Assembly: GCA_035651155.1 (NCBI GenBank)
Contig: DASRGG010000005.1
Span: 78,602 to 142,601 of the forward strand
DNA: 64,000 nucleotides
From: CF-39 sp035651155
GTDB taxonomy: Bacteria > Chloroflexota > Limnocylindria > P2-11E
Reading direction: 5' to 3'
The position numbers and the translations under genes are program-made. Below, one piece after another: positions 49,995 through 58,606 of this stretch. Under the pieces are notes generated by a model, which saw only the letters and a program-made list of their open reading frames with translations, was not told the DNA's origin and did not search any database. The first letter of the stretch is position 1; the number at the start of each line of letters is the position of its first letter.

Positions 49995-51923
49995 GTGACC
50001 CTCGAGACACGCGTCGATCGCCAGGTCCCGTTCGACGAGGCCGCCGAGCAGCACGTCCTCGGCAGCCTGCTCATCGATCGCGACGCGATCTTCAAGATCG
50101 CCGACCTCCTCGCGACGAGCGACTTCTACATCGCGCGGCACCAGCGCATCTACGCGGCGATCTACGAGCTCCTGCAGCGCCGCGAGCGCATCGACCCGCT
50201 CACGGTGCAGGTCGAGCTCGCGCGCCGCGAGGAGCTCGACCGCGTCGGCGGCGCGGCGTATCTGCGCACGCTCGTCGAGATCGTCGCGACGGCCGTCGAG
50301 ATCGAGCGGTACGCGCGCGTCGTGCTCGACAAGGCCATCCTGCGGCGTCTGCTGAACGCGGCGGCGCTCATCGCGGCCGACGCGTACGCCGAGCCGACGG
50401 ATATCCCGCTCACGCTGGACAAGGCCGAGCAGCGGATCTTCGCGCTGCGCGACGACACCACCAACGCGCAGCTGCGGCACATCCAGACGGCCCTTCAGGA
50501 CAACTTCCAGCACCTGACCGAGCGCATGGACCGCCCGTACGAGGTGTCCGGCATCCCGAGCGGCTTCAAGGAGATCGACTTCTTCACCGAGGGCTTCACG
50601 CAGGGCGACCTCGTCGTCCTCGCCGCGCGGCCGTCGGTCGGCAAGACGAGCCTCGCGCTGGCGATGGCCTTCAACATGGCCAAGCGCGGGCATCCGACGC
50701 TCGTCTTCTCGCTCGAGATGGACGCCAAGCAGATCGTGTCGCGCTTCCTCGCGATGAACAGCCGCACCGATCTCCTCGCGCTGCGCACCGGCAACGTCTT
50801 CGATACGGACGCGGCGAGCGCGCTCGCGGGCGTGCCGATCCTCATCGACGACACGCCGGGCCTCTCGATCATGGAGCTGCGCACGAAGGCGCGCCGCGCG
50901 AGCACCAACGATCGCCTCGAGGCGATCATCGTCGACTACATCCAGCTCATGCGCACCGGCGGCGACGAGGAGAACCGCGTCCAGGAGATCGCGACGATCA
51001 CGCGCAACCTGAAGTCGCTCGCGCGCGAGCTGAACGTCGTGATCATCGGCCTCTCGCAGCTCTCGCGCGCCGCGGGCGACGCGGGGCTCGAGCCGAAGCT
51101 CTCGACCCTTCGAGAATGCGTCACCGGTGACACGCTGGTGTGCCTCGCGGATGGCGGCCGCATCCCGATCCGAGAGCTGGTCGGCACGGCACCGGAAGTC
51201 TTCTCGGTAGCGAACGGCAGGATCGTGAAGGCACGAGCGGATCTCGTGTGGCGCGTCGGCGTCCGCCCCGTCTACCGCGTGAAGCTCGCGAGCGGCCGCG
51301 AGATACGCGCGACGGCAGACCATCGTCTTCACGCGTTCGGCGCATGGAAGCGGGTTCGCGACCTTCACGCCGGCGAGCGACTCGCGCTCGTACGCCAGCT
51401 TCCCGAACCCGAAGCGCGCACGTCTTCACGGTCGGAACCGCGCCGCGAGACGATGCGTCGGCGCGGCGTCACGACGCGCGCCATGGCCACGCCGCGGGGC
51501 ACACGGTACGGCGGAAGCTCACATTTCGCGTTCGCGCCCTCACGCGCGACGGTCGCCGACTACGCCCGGCCGCTTGACGACTCCGAGCTACAAGACGTCG
51601 CGACGAGCGATCTGTACTGGGATCGGGTCGCCGCCATCGAGCCGGCCGGCGAAGAAGCGGTGTTCGATCTGACCGTGCCGGGACCGGCGTCCTGGCTCGC
51701 CGACGGCATCGTCTCGCACAATTCGGGCGCCATCGAGCAGGACGCGGACATCGTGCTCATGCTTTGGAAGGACAAGGAGGAGACGCCCGCGGGCGCGCCG
51801 CGTCTCATCCACGGCAGCGTCGCGAAGAACCGCAACGGCCCCACGGGCATCTTCCAGCTCCTCTTCGCCGGCGAGCAGGCACGCTTCTTCAGCAAGGCCG
51901 CCGACGACCAGATGCCGGTATGA
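49995..51923 (+). CDS. dnaB: Replicative DNA helicase DnaB, copy 1, interrupted by a mini-intein
   Basis: The full precursor is 642 residues: 440 of helicase plus a 202-residue intein (residues 375-576). The N-terminal primase-binding domain (FDEAAEQHVLGSLLIDRDAI) and the RecA-like motor are complete. The motor shows Walker A LAARPSVGKTSLALAMA, LVFSLEMDAKQIVSRFLAMN, Walker B LEAIIVDYIQLM, and SVAKNRNGPTGIFQLLF with the Arg-finger region. It starts at GTG 49995, about 12 bases from a SOS box and without a clear ribosome-binding site, suggesting a leaderless message. Its stop overlaps the start of a second dnaB (ATGA). Which copy drives the replication fork cannot be told. Confidence 0.93.
   Translation: MTLETRVDRQVPFDEAAEQHVLGSLLIDRDAIFKIADLLATSDFYIARHQRIYAAIYELLQRRERIDPLTVQVELARREELDRVGGAAYLRTLVEIVATAVEIERYARVVLDKAILRRLLNAAALIAADAYAEPTDIPLTLDKAEQRIFALRDDTTNAQLRHIQTALQDNFQHLTERMDRPYEVSGIPSGFKEIDFFTEGFTQGDLVVLAARPSVGKTSLALAMAFNMAKRGHPTLVFSLEMDAKQIVSRFLAMNSRTDLLALRTGNVFDTDAASALAGVPILIDDTPGLSIMELRTKARRASTNDRLEAIIVDYIQLMRTGGDEENRVQEIATITRNLKSLARELNVVIIGLSQLSRAAGDAGLEPKLSTLRECVTGDTLVCLADGGRIPIRELVGTAPEVFSVANGRIVKARADLVWRVGVRPVYRVKLASGREIRATADHRLHAFGAWKRVRDLHAGERLALVRQLPEPEARTSSRSEPRRETMRRRGVTTRAMATPRGTRYGGSSHFAFAPSRATVADYARPLDDSELQDVATSDLYWDRVAAIEPAGEEAVFDLTVPGPASWLADGIVSHNSGAIEQDADIVLMLWKDKEETPAGAPRLIHGSVAKNRNGPTGIFQLLFAGEQARFFSKAADDQMPV
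51117..51722 (+). other. Mini-intein (202 residues, no endonuclease) in DnaB copy 1
   Basis: The intein starts at Cys (CVTGDTLVCLADGGRIPIRE, block A) after the host sequence STLRE. Block B is REIRATADHRLHAFG with the T-x-x-H motif. It ends with AVFDLTVPGPASWLADGIV and the final Ser-His-Asn before host Ser (SGAIEQDAD). All splicing residues (Cys 1, block B His, penultimate His, final Asn, Ser +1) are present. The middle is only Arg/Ser/Thr-rich linker, so no homing endonuclease remains. Removal restores a normal DnaB around the conserved LRES-G-IEQDAD segment. Confidence 0.92.
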
Positions 51924-54493
51924 CGCTGGCGCTCGAGCGCACCGGGCCGAAGCCGCCGCCGGAGAAGCCGGAGGCCGAGGCGAGCCTCCTCGGCTCGATC
52001 CTCATCGACGCCCACGTCTACGAGGAGACCGTCCGCGGTCGCATCGCCCCGGCGGAGCTCTCGCGCGAGCCGCATCGTCTCGTGCTCGGCGCGATCGAAC
52101 GCGTGTGGGAGCGCGGTGAGCCGCTGGGCTTCCAGAGCGTGCAGGCGGACCTCGCGGCGCGCGGCGAGCTCGACACGGTCGGCGGCGCGCAGTTCCTCGT
52201 CGGCCTCATGCAGAACGTCCCCACGGTCGCGCACGCCGAGACCTACGCGACGATCGTCGAGCGCACCGCCCTGCTGCGACGCCTCATCGGCGCGGCCAAC
52301 GAGATCGCCCATCTCGCGCTGACGCGCGAGGACGCGAAGAGCGCGGTGGTGGACGCGCAGGAGCTGCTGTTCGCGGTGAGCGAGTCGAACCTGCACCGCG
52401 ACGTCGTGCCGCTCGATATCGCGCTGCGCCGCTTCGCCGATCAGATCAGCGCGCGCGCCGACGATCACCACGAGGGCCTCCCCACCGGCTTCGCCTCCCT
52501 CGACGCCAAGACCGGCGGCCTCCAGCGATCGGACCTCATCCTCCTCGCCGGACGCCCGGGCCTCGGAAAGACGAGCTTCGCGCTGAACATCGTGTGGAAC
52601 GCCGCGGCCGCGGGAAAGACCTGCGCGATCTTCTCCCTGGAGATGAGCGAGATGCAGGTCGTGCAGCGCCTCATCTCGATGACCAGCGAGATCGACGGGA
52701 ACCGCATGCGACGCGGGCGGCTCTCGCCGCAGGAATTCGTGTCGATCTCCGACGCGTCGGACCGGCTGCAGAAGGCGCCGATCTACGTCGAGGAGTCGAG
52801 CCAGCTCACCGTGACCGACATCCTCGCGAAGTCCCGGCGGCTGCAGGCCGAGCGCGGACTCGACCTCCTGGTGATCGACTACCTCCAGCTCATCGAGGGC
52901 GCGGGCGACGACGAGAGCCGCGTGCTCGAGGTCGCGCGCATCAGCCGGTCGCTCAAGGCCATCGCGCGCGAGCTGCAGGTCCCGGTGCTCGCCCTCTCGC
53001 AGCTCTCGCGCCAGATCGAGACGCGCGGCACCGAGCCGATGCTGTCGGATCTGAGGGAATGCGTGACGGGTGACACGCGCGTGATCGACGCAACATCCGG
53101 ACACTGGGTGCCGGTGCGGTCCATCCGTCCTGGCACACGTATCGTCGCAGTCGACGCACGCCAGCGAACCGGCATCTTTGAGGTCGCGGATGTCTGGAGC
53201 ACCGGTCGGAAGCCGGTGTACAAGGTCACCTCGCAGAGCGGCAGGGTGATCCGCGCCACTGCGAACCATCCCTTTCTCACCTCGCAGGGGTGGCGGCCTC
53301 TCGCCGAGCTGGGGGAATCGGATCTCCTCATCGCCACAGCGATGCGTCTCCCTGATCACGGTACCGAACGCGATGAACGCGGCGACCTCTGCAGACTGCT
53401 CGGCTATCTGGTCGGCGATGGCACGTATCGCAAATGGGGGGCCGTGGGATTCATCTCCAGTGATCCGGCGACCTTCGACGACGTCGTCGACGTCGTCACC
53501 CGACGCTTCGCTGGTGTCACGCCACGAGTGAAACGGCACACGGAGGGCTATCGCGAGGTGGAGTTCCGGCGCCTCTACGACAACGGCTATGGCAAGCCTT
53601 ACGGGAATCCGCTACGCGAGTGGTTGCGCGAGCTCGGCCTTCATGGCCAAACGGATGAGCGAAAGCGTGTCCCGGACTTCGTCTTCGGAGCTGGTGTCGC
53701 GGGCGTCGCCGAGTTCATCGCGGGATATCTCGCCTCCGACGGCTGCGTGAAATCCCGTGAGGTGCCACACAAGCGCAGACGTTGGTCGATCCAGTTCGAC
53801 ACCGTCAATCCTCTCCTGGCTGAGGACATCCAGGCCCTTCTCCTGCGCCTGGGCGTCACGGCAACGATCCGACCGGGCGCTTGGAACACGAAGAGCACGC
53901 AGCCGATCTATCGCATCGACGTCCATCAAACGTGGGTGAATCTGGCGCGCTTTGCGCGCCTCGTGCCTGTCCGCGGTCGGAAGGCGGCGCTTCTACAGGA
54001 GCTCCTCGCCGACCAGCCGATCCACGAGACTTCCCCCGGCGTCTATTCGCTACCGGCGGAGCTCAGCGTCCACTTGAAGCGACTGCAGCCCGGATGGAAG
54101 GACCAGCACAAGCGCATGCGACGATCCACCGCGCTTGCCTGGGCGGAGCGCACTGATGACGAGCTACTGCGCGTGCATGCCGAGGGAGACCTCCTCTGGG
54201 AACGCATCCGATCCGTCGTGCCGGAGGGGGAGGACGAGGTCTTCGACCTTCGCGTCCCGGGCAGCGGCAACTTCCTCGCGAACGGATTCGTCGTGCATAA
54301 CTCCGGGGCCCTCGAGGCCGACGCCGACCTCGTGATGTTCCTGTGGCAGAAGGACCGCAAGGACCGCGACGAGAGCGTGGTGCGGCTCAAGCTGGCCAAG
54401 CACCGCAACGGTCCGACCGGCGACTTCGATCTGCACTTCCAGTCGGAGCTCACGCGCTTCCGCGATCTCGGGGAGACGCGCGCCGAGGTCTAG
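51920..54493 (+). CDS. dnaB: Replicative DNA helicase DnaB, copy 2, interrupted by a full intein
   Basis: The precursor is 857 residues: 443 of helicase plus a 414-residue intein (381-794). The N-terminal domain (EAEASLLGSILIDAHVYEET), Walker A LLAGRPGLGKTSFALNIVWN, CAIFSLEMSEMQVVQRLISM, Walker B LDLLVIDYLQLIEGAG and the C-terminal VRLKLAKHRNGPTGDFDLHF are intact. The ATG overlaps the stop of copy 1 by 4 bases, so both are co-translated. The two copies differ clearly in sequence, so the duplication is old or one was acquired. A convergent diguanylate cyclase gene overlaps the 3' end by 4 bases. Confidence 0.93.
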   Translation: MTLALERTGPKPPPEKPEAEASLLGSILIDAHVYEETVRGRIAPAELSREPHRLVLGAIERVWERGEPLGFQSVQADLAARGELDTVGGAQFLVGLMQNVPTVAHAETYATIVERTALLRRLIGAANEIAHLALTREDAKSAVVDAQELLFAVSESNLHRDVVPLDIALRRFADQISARADDHHEGLPTGFASLDAKTGGLQRSDLILLAGRPGLGKTSFALNIVWNAAAAGKTCAIFSLEMSEMQVVQRLISMTSEIDGNRMRRGRLSPQEFVSISDASDRLQKAPIYVEESSQLTVTDILAKSRRLQAERGLDLLVIDYLQLIEGAGDDESRVLEVARISRSLKAIARELQVPVLALSQLSRQIETRGTEPMLSDLRECVTGDTRVIDATSGHWVPVRSIRPGTRIVAVDARQRTGIFEVADVWSTGRKPVYKVTSQSGRVIRATANHPFLTSQGWRPLAELGESDLLIATAMRLPDHGTERDERGDLCRLLGYLVGDGTYRKWGAVGFISSDPATFDDVVDVVTRRFAGVTPRVKRHTEGYREVEFRRLYDNGYGKPYGNPLREWLRELGLHGQTDERKRVPDFVFGAGVAGVAEFIAGYLASDGCVKSREVPHKRRRWSIQFDTVNPLLAEDIQALLLRLGVTATIRPGAWNTKSTQPIYRIDVHQTWVNLARFARLVPVRGRKAALLQELLADQPIHETSPGVYSLPAELSVHLKRLQPGWKDQHKRMRRSTALAWAERTDDELLRVHAEGDLLWERIRSVVPEGEDEVFDLRVPGSGNFLANGFVVHNSGALEADADLVMFLWQKDRKDRDESVVRLKLAKHRNGPTGDFDLHFQSELTRFRDLGETRAEV
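53060..54301 (+). other. Intein with LAGLIDADG endonuclease (414 residues) in DnaB copy 2
   Basis: It begins CVTGDTRVIDATSGHWVPVR (block A) after host SDLRE. Block B is GRVIRATANHPFLTS (T-x-x-H). The two endonuclease motifs are LLGYLVGDGTY and FIAGYLASDGCV, each with the acidic residue of LAGLIDADG enzymes. It ends EVFDLRVPGSGNFLANGFV and Val-His-Asn before host Ser. It sits at exactly the same place (LRE | SGA) as the mini-intein of copy 1. The endonuclease looks complete and could recognise intein-free dnaB alleles. Codon use reads as slightly less GC-biased than the host parts. Confidence 0.93.
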
Positions 54494-56025
54494 CTCCGGT
54501 GAGCCACGCGGTTGCGGCCGGATTCCTTCGCCGCGTACAAACCGCGGTCGCCTGCGCGGAAGAGGTCGTCGGCGGTCCGGCCGTCTTCGGGATACGACGC
54601 GATGCCCACGCTCACGGTCGCGTCGATCGTCTCGCCGGAGAGCGTCCGGTACCGCTGGCCGGCGACCGAGATGCGGAGGCGCTCCGCGGCCGCGAGCGCG
54701 TCCTTCGCGCCGGTGCGCGGCAGCACCACGACGAACTCGTCGCCACCGAAGCGCGCGAGGACGTCGGCGGTGCGCAGCGACGCGCGCATCGTCTCGGTGA
54801 GCCGCACGAGAAGGCGATTGCCCTCGGCGTGCCCGTAGCGGTCGTTCACCTGCTTCATGCAGTCGCCGTCGACGACGAGGAGCGAGACGTGGTCGTCATG
54901 CCGGCGCGCCGACTCGACCTCCTCCCGCAGCCGCTGCATGACGTGCCTGCTGTTGTACGCGCCGGTGAGCTCGTCGGTAACGGAGAGCCGGCGGATCTCC
55001 TCGTGCGCCTCCGCCGCCGCGATCGCGAGCGCGGCCTGGCTCGCGAGCGTGCGCGCGAAGCGGAAGTGATCGTCGGTGTACGACCGCACGCCCAGCTTCA
55101 CGGCGCGGGCGACGCCGACGAGGCGGTCCTCGACGAGGAGCGGGATCGCGATCGCGGACTTGGAGTGCGGCGGCGTGCCGTGGACGGCGCCCGGGCGCGG
55201 GTCGGCGCCGACGTCGTCGATGCGGACCGGCTCGCGGTGCAGCGCGGTCCATCCCACCAGGCCCTCGCCGAGCCGCAGTGGCATCGCGGCGAGGTTGCGC
55301 TCGTAGTCGGCGCCGTAGACGTCGGCGTTGAAGGAGAGCGCCGCCATGCGCAGGCGCTCGCTCCGCGCGTCCCAGAGGTACACCGCCACGGAGTCGGAGG
55401 TCGTGAGCTGCCGGAGCGACCCGCAGACCGAGTCGAGCGTCGCGGAAAGGTCGAGCGCGGCCGCGCGCTGCGCGACCTCGCTCACGGCCTGGAGCTCGGC
55501 GATGTCCTTCTGCCGGCCCTGGTGCTGGCGCGCGTGCATGAGACCCATCGCGAGGAGACGCGCGTACGCGACCAGCAGCTGCTCGTCGGCGGGCGAGAAC
55601 GCCGCGACCTGGTCGCTCTCGATCCCGAGGACGCCGAGAGCGCGCCCGGCGGCGGCGATCGGGACGCAGATCTCCGAGCGGCACGACGGCAGGACCGGGA
55701 TGTAACGGTCGTCCGCGAGGACGTCGGGGACGTTCACGACGCGGCCGCTCGTGAAGCAGGCGCCCGAGACGCCCGCGTCGTCGCGCGCCCGGAAGCCGCC
55801 GGCCGACACGACCTCCGTGAGCGGCCCGGCGAATGCCGCCGTGTACAGCTCCCCGTGCTGATCGTCGTGGAGCAGGACGTAGCGCGCGCCGTACCCGTAC
55901 GGATCGCCGAGCAGATCCGTCGCGAGCGCGAGCAGCTTCTGCTCGTCGCTCGCCGCGACGAGCAGCTGCTCGGCGGTGCGCACGAGCAGGTCGATGTCCG
56001 CGCGCGTTCCGTTCGGGACCGTCAT
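54490..56025 (-). CDS. Diguanylate cyclase with two GAF domains
   Basis: This 511-residue soluble protein has a first GAF domain at about 25-170 (VLLHDDQHGELYTAAFAGPL, then SEICVPIAAAGRALGVLGIE). A second lies at about 190-335 (PLRLGEGLVGWTALHREPVR, SAIAIPLLVEDRLVGVARAV). A GGDEF domain occupies about 345-508. The active site is ARFGGDEFVVVLPRTG, and the inhibitory I-site RTAD stands five residues before it. It should make cyclic di-GMP under small-molecule or redox control via the GAF domains, with product inhibition. It is convergent with dnaB copy 2. No effector gene for c-di-GMP is obvious in the window. Confidence 0.9.
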   Translation of the reverse strand: MTVPNGTRADIDLLVRTAEQLLVAASDEQKLLALATDLLGDPYGYGARYVLLHDDQHGELYTAAFAGPLTEVVSAGGFRARDDAGVSGACFTSGRVVNVPDVLADDRYIPVLPSCRSEICVPIAAAGRALGVLGIESDQVAAFSPADEQLLVAYARLLAMGLMHARQHQGRQKDIAELQAVSEVAQRAAALDLSATLDSVCGSLRQLTTSDSVAVYLWDARSERLRMAALSFNADVYGADYERNLAAMPLRLGEGLVGWTALHREPVRIDDVGADPRPGAVHGTPPHSKSAIAIPLLVEDRLVGVARAVKLGVRSYTDDHFRFARTLASQAALAIAAAEAHEEIRRLSVTDELTGAYNSRHVMQRLREEVESARRHDDHVSLLVVDGDCMKQVNDRYGHAEGNRLLVRLTETMRASLRTADVLARFGGDEFVVVLPRTGAKDALAAAERLRISVAGQRYRTLSGETIDATVSVGIASYPEDGRTADDLFRAGDRGLYAAKESGRNRVAHRS

Positions 56026-56131
56026 CGCGGACGACCGTAGGCGCGGGTCGCGCCGCGGACAATGCCACGGTCGTCCTACTTCGCGAGCACTACCCCGAAG
56101 GTCATACTCGTGACGCCCGACGGGTGAGTGT

Positions 56132-56578
56132 TCAGGCGGGCTCGACCGCGATCGTCACCTTCGCGCGCACGTCGGGCAGGAGCCGGATCTCCACCTCGTG
56201 CGCGCCGATCGTCTTCAGCGGCTCGGCGACGACGATCGCGGTCCGGTCGATGTCGATGCGGTGCTCGCGCTTCAGCGCGTCGGCGATGTCCTTGTTCGTG
56301 ACCGACCCGAAGGTCTTCCCCTGCTCGCCGGCCTTCAGATGGAAGACGAGCCGCAGCGAGGCGAGCTTCTCCGCGAGGGCCAGGGCGTCCGCGTGCGCGC
56401 GGTCCTTCTTGACCTTCTGGGCCTGACGCTCCTGGGCGAGGCGCTTCAGCTCGCCGGCGGTCGCCTCGACGGCGAGGCCCCGCGGGAGGAGGAAGTTCTG
56501 GGCGTAGCCGTCGGCGACGTCCTTCACGTCGCCGGGGCGACCGAGGCCGCGGACCTCGCGCTTCAGGATCACGCGCAT
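56132..56578 (-). CDS. rplI: 50S ribosomal protein L9
   Basis: This 148-residue protein starts at ATG 56578 with MRVILKREVRGLGRPGDVKD, the conserved rRNA-binding N-terminal domain (VADGYAQNFLLPRGLAVEAT). The long connecting helix (LKRLAQERQAQKVKKDRAHA) and the C-terminal domain (FGSVTNKDIADALKREHRID) follow. The open frame extends 38 codons upstream in Ser/Arg/Pro-rich sequence, which is not part of the protein. In many bacteria rplI lies beside dnaB, as it nearly does here. The upstream genes are a small membrane protein and a DUF1232 protein on the same strand. Confidence 0.95.
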   Translation of the reverse strand: MRVILKREVRGLGRPGDVKDVADGYAQNFLLPRGLAVEATAGELKRLAQERQAQKVKKDRAHADALALAEKLASLRLVFHLKAGEQGKTFGSVTNKDIADALKREHRIDIDRTAIVVAEPLKTIGAHEVEIRLLPDVRAKVTIAVEPA

Positions 56579-56588
56579 GCGGGTCTGG

Positions 56589-56774
56589 CTAGGTGGTGGA
56601 CGGCGTGGTGGGCTCGGCGAGCTGACCGCTCTGCTCGCTCTTGCGGAGCTCCATCTCCCACGCGAGGACCGATGCCGCGACGGCGACGACACCCATGACC
56701 GTGAGCGCGCCGATGATCGCGAGCAGCGCCTCGATCGCGCCGAAGAGACCGCCGCCCGAATCGCGATCGCTCAT
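56589..56774 (-). CDS. Small single-helix membrane protein
   Basis: This 61-residue protein has one hydrophobic segment (about 11-40, FGAIEALLAIIGALTVMGVV then AVAASVLAW). A short Glu/Gln/Ser/Thr tail follows. The ATG overlaps the stop of the DUF1232 gene by 4 bases, so it is coupled to it, and rplI starts 10 bases after its stop. No family is recognised. The position in a tight operon and the regular membrane helix argue that it is real. Confidence 0.6.
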   Translation of the reverse strand: MSDRDSGGGLFGAIEALLAIIGALTVMGVVAVAASVLAWEMELRKSEQSGQLAEPTTPSTT

Positions 56775-57193
56775 TCGTCACCCCCTTGTTCCCGCTTCGC
56801 GCGAAGCCGTTCCAGCGTAGCGCGAAGCTCGCTCGCACGACCCGCGAGGAGCGAGCCGGCCGCGTCGATGTCCTTCGTGAGCGTGTCGGCGTTGGCCGCG
56901 ATGCGTGCCATGTGCTCCTCGACGACGTCCGGCGGCGCGTTGCGGATGAACCAGTCGAGGCCGAGGACGAGCACCGCGATGTCGTCGAGCTGGCCGATCA
57001 CCGGGATGAAGTCCGGGATGATGTCGAGCGGGAACGCGAGGTACGCCGCCAGCGCGCCGAGGACGGCCTTCTGCGACATCGGGACGCGCGGATCGCGCGC
57101 GAGCGCCCACACCAGACGCGCATATGCCGGCAGCTTCTTGACCGTGTCGACGGCCTCGTTCACGCTCCGCGGACGCTGGATCCCTCTAGCCAC
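56771..57193 (-). CDS. DUF1232 (YkvA-like) membrane-associated protein
   Basis: This 140-residue protein contains the DUF1232 core AAYLAFPLDIIPDFIPVIGQ followed by LDDIAVLVLGLDWFI, a hydrophobic helical pair with the family's PxDxIPDFIP motif. An N-terminal helical part (VKKLPAYARLVWALARDPRV) and a C-terminal coiled-coil-like region (residues 95-135) flank it. The function of the family is unknown. It overlaps the end of the MscS gene by 8 bases and the next small gene by 4, forming an operon mscS-DUF1232-small protein-rplI. Confidence 0.85.
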   Translation of the reverse strand: MARGIQRPRSVNEAVDTVKKLPAYARLVWALARDPRVPMSQKAVLGALAAYLAFPLDIIPDFIPVIGQLDDIAVLVLGLDWFIRNAPPDVVEEHMARIAANADTLTKDIDAAGSLLAGRASELRATLERLRAKREQGGDE

Positions 57194-57953
57194 CGTGGAC
57201 TTCCCCCTGCGGGAACCGTGCCCGCAGCGCGCGTACGGCGGCCGACGACACCGCGTCGCGGTCCGCAGCCCAGAACGACACGAGGTAATGCGCCTTTCCG
57301 TCGGACACGCTCCGGAGCTCGACGGACGGCTTTGGGTCGGCGCTGATCCCGGGAAGGTCGGCGAGGGCCGCGCGGATCTCGTCCGCGGCGGTCGGCCGCT
57401 CGCCGTCGTCGACGACGAGCCAGAGCGTGCCGCGACGCGTCGGGAAGCGCGTCATGTTCACGACCGACGCGTTCATGAACACGCCGTTCGGCACGATGAC
57501 CTCGCGGTTGTCCGGGGTCCTCAGCATCGTCGTGCGGAACGCGATCTCCTCGACGACGCCGGATTGACCGGCGACCTCGATCGTGTCCCCGATGCGGAAG
57601 GGCCGCTCGACCAGGACCCAGATGCCGGCGAAGAAGTTCTTGAGGATGTCCTGCAGCGACAGCCCGACGACGATGCCGAGCACGCTGAACGAGGTGAGGA
57701 TCCAGCCGAACGCGTCGCGGGTGTAGATCGCGAGCACCCCGAGGGCGCCCACCAGGATCACGACGACCTGCGCGAGGTTCCCGAGGAGGATCGTGACGTT
57801 CGCCTGGGCTCGGCTCCGCGCGAGCACGCGCATCGTGGTCCGCCGGACCGCCCGGGCGAGCAGCAGGGCCACCACGGCGACGAGCAGGGCCCAGATCGTC
57901 CGGGTCGCGTAGTCGACGAGCAGCGCGGAATCCAGCGGCATGGGTCGAATCAT
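57186..57953 (-). CDS. mscS: Small-conductance mechanosensitive channel (MscS family)
   Basis: From ATG 57953 the product has 255 residues. Three membrane helices occur at about 15-35, 55-78 and 88-108. The pore-lining region is WILTSFSVLGIVVGLSLQDI followed by LKNFFAGIWVLVERPFRIGD. The beta domain shows GVVEEIAFRTTMLRTPDNRE and VIVPNGVFMNASVVNMTRFP. It is a short MscS type that opens on membrane tension. The frame continues to 57977, but that start would lie inside the lexA operator, so the ATG is preferred. The gene is divergent from lexA. Confidence 0.9.
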   Translation of the reverse strand: MIRPMPLDSALLVDYATRTIWALLVAVVALLLARAVRRTTMRVLARSRAQANVTILLGNLAQVVVILVGALGVLAIYTRDAFGWILTSFSVLGIVVGLSLQDILKNFFAGIWVLVERPFRIGDTIEVAGQSGVVEEIAFRTTMLRTPDNREVIVPNGVFMNASVVNMTRFPTRRGTLWLVVDDGERPTAADEIRAALADLPGISADPKPSVELRSVSDGKAHYLVSFWAADRDAVSSAAVRALRARFPQGEVHGG

Positions 57954-57962
57954 GCCCCGCAC

Positions 57963-57991
57963 TTGACAGGAGAACATCCGTTCGGTATGGT
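57963..57991 (+). promoter_or_regulatory. lexA promoter with overlapping SOS box, probably leaderless
   Basis: TTGACA (57963-57968) and TATGGT (57986-57991) are spaced by 17 bases, a near-ideal sigma-70 promoter. Between them lies AGAACATCCGTTCG (57971-57984), matching the GAAC-N4-GTTC SOS core, so LexA would repress its own gene. The GTG start codon is at 57998, about 7 bases after the -10, where transcription should begin; no ribosome-binding site is visible. Confidence 0.75.
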
Positions 57992-57997
57992 GCCAGC

Positions 57998-58606
57998 GTG
58001 ACGAAGCAGGACCAGCAGCGAGCCGAGCGGATCCTCGAGTTCATCCGCGAGCGCATCTCGGAGCAGGGCTACCCCCCGACGGTGCGCGAGATCGCGGAGG
58101 CGGTCGGCCTCGCGTCGACCTCGGCGGTGCATCACCACCTGCTCAAGCTCGAGCGGGAGGGCAGGCTCCAGAAGGACGCGACGCGCTCGCGCGCGCTCGC
58201 GATACCGGGTTCGCTCGGCGGTCGGGTCGTCCAGGCGCCCATCGTCGGCGAGATCGCCGCCGGGGAGCCCATCTACGCGTACGAGAACAAGGACGAGCAT
58301 CTCTCGATCCCCGGCGAGCTGGCCGGCCGCGGCAAGGACACCTTCGTGCTGCGCGTGCGCGGCAAGTCGATGATCGAGGACCACATCGACGACGGCGACT
58401 ACGTCGTCGTGCAGTCGCAGTCGACGGCGCGCGACGGTGACATCGTGGTGGCGCTCCTCGAGGACAGCCGCGCGACGCTGAAGCGCTTCTTCCGCGAGAA
58501 GGACCGCGTGCGCCTGCAGCCGGCCAACGGTCAGATGCAGCCCATCTACACGCGGGACATCCAGATCCAAGGAAAAGTGATCGGCGTCATCCGCCGGCTC
58601 GCGTAG
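57998..58606 (+). CDS. lexA: LexA repressor
   Basis: This 202-residue protein has a winged helix-turn-helix (RILEFIRERISEQGYPPTVR, then EIAEAVGLASTSAVHHHLLK). The self-cleavage site is Ala 88-Gly 89 in GEIAAGEPIY, with catalytic Ser 124 in RVRGKSMIEDHIDDGDYVVV and Lys 162 in SRATLKRFFREK. It represses SOS genes until RecA filaments trigger cleavage. Likely targets here are itself and the dnaB pair. dinB follows after about 300 bases. Confidence 0.96.
   Translation: MTKQDQQRAERILEFIRERISEQGYPPTVREIAEAVGLASTSAVHHHLLKLEREGRLQKDATRSRALAIPGSLGGRVVQAPIVGEIAAGEPIYAYENKDEHLSIPGELAGRGKDTFVLRVRGKSMIEDHIDDGDYVVVQSQSTARDGDIVVALLEDSRATLKRFFREKDRVRLQPANGQMQPIYTRDIQIQGKVIGVIRRLA

Noticed and set aside
51117..51722. 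Insertion sequence or group I/II intron in dnaB copy 1
   Set aside because: The segment is in frame throughout and has all intein splicing residues (Cys 1, TADH, His-Asn, Ser +1).
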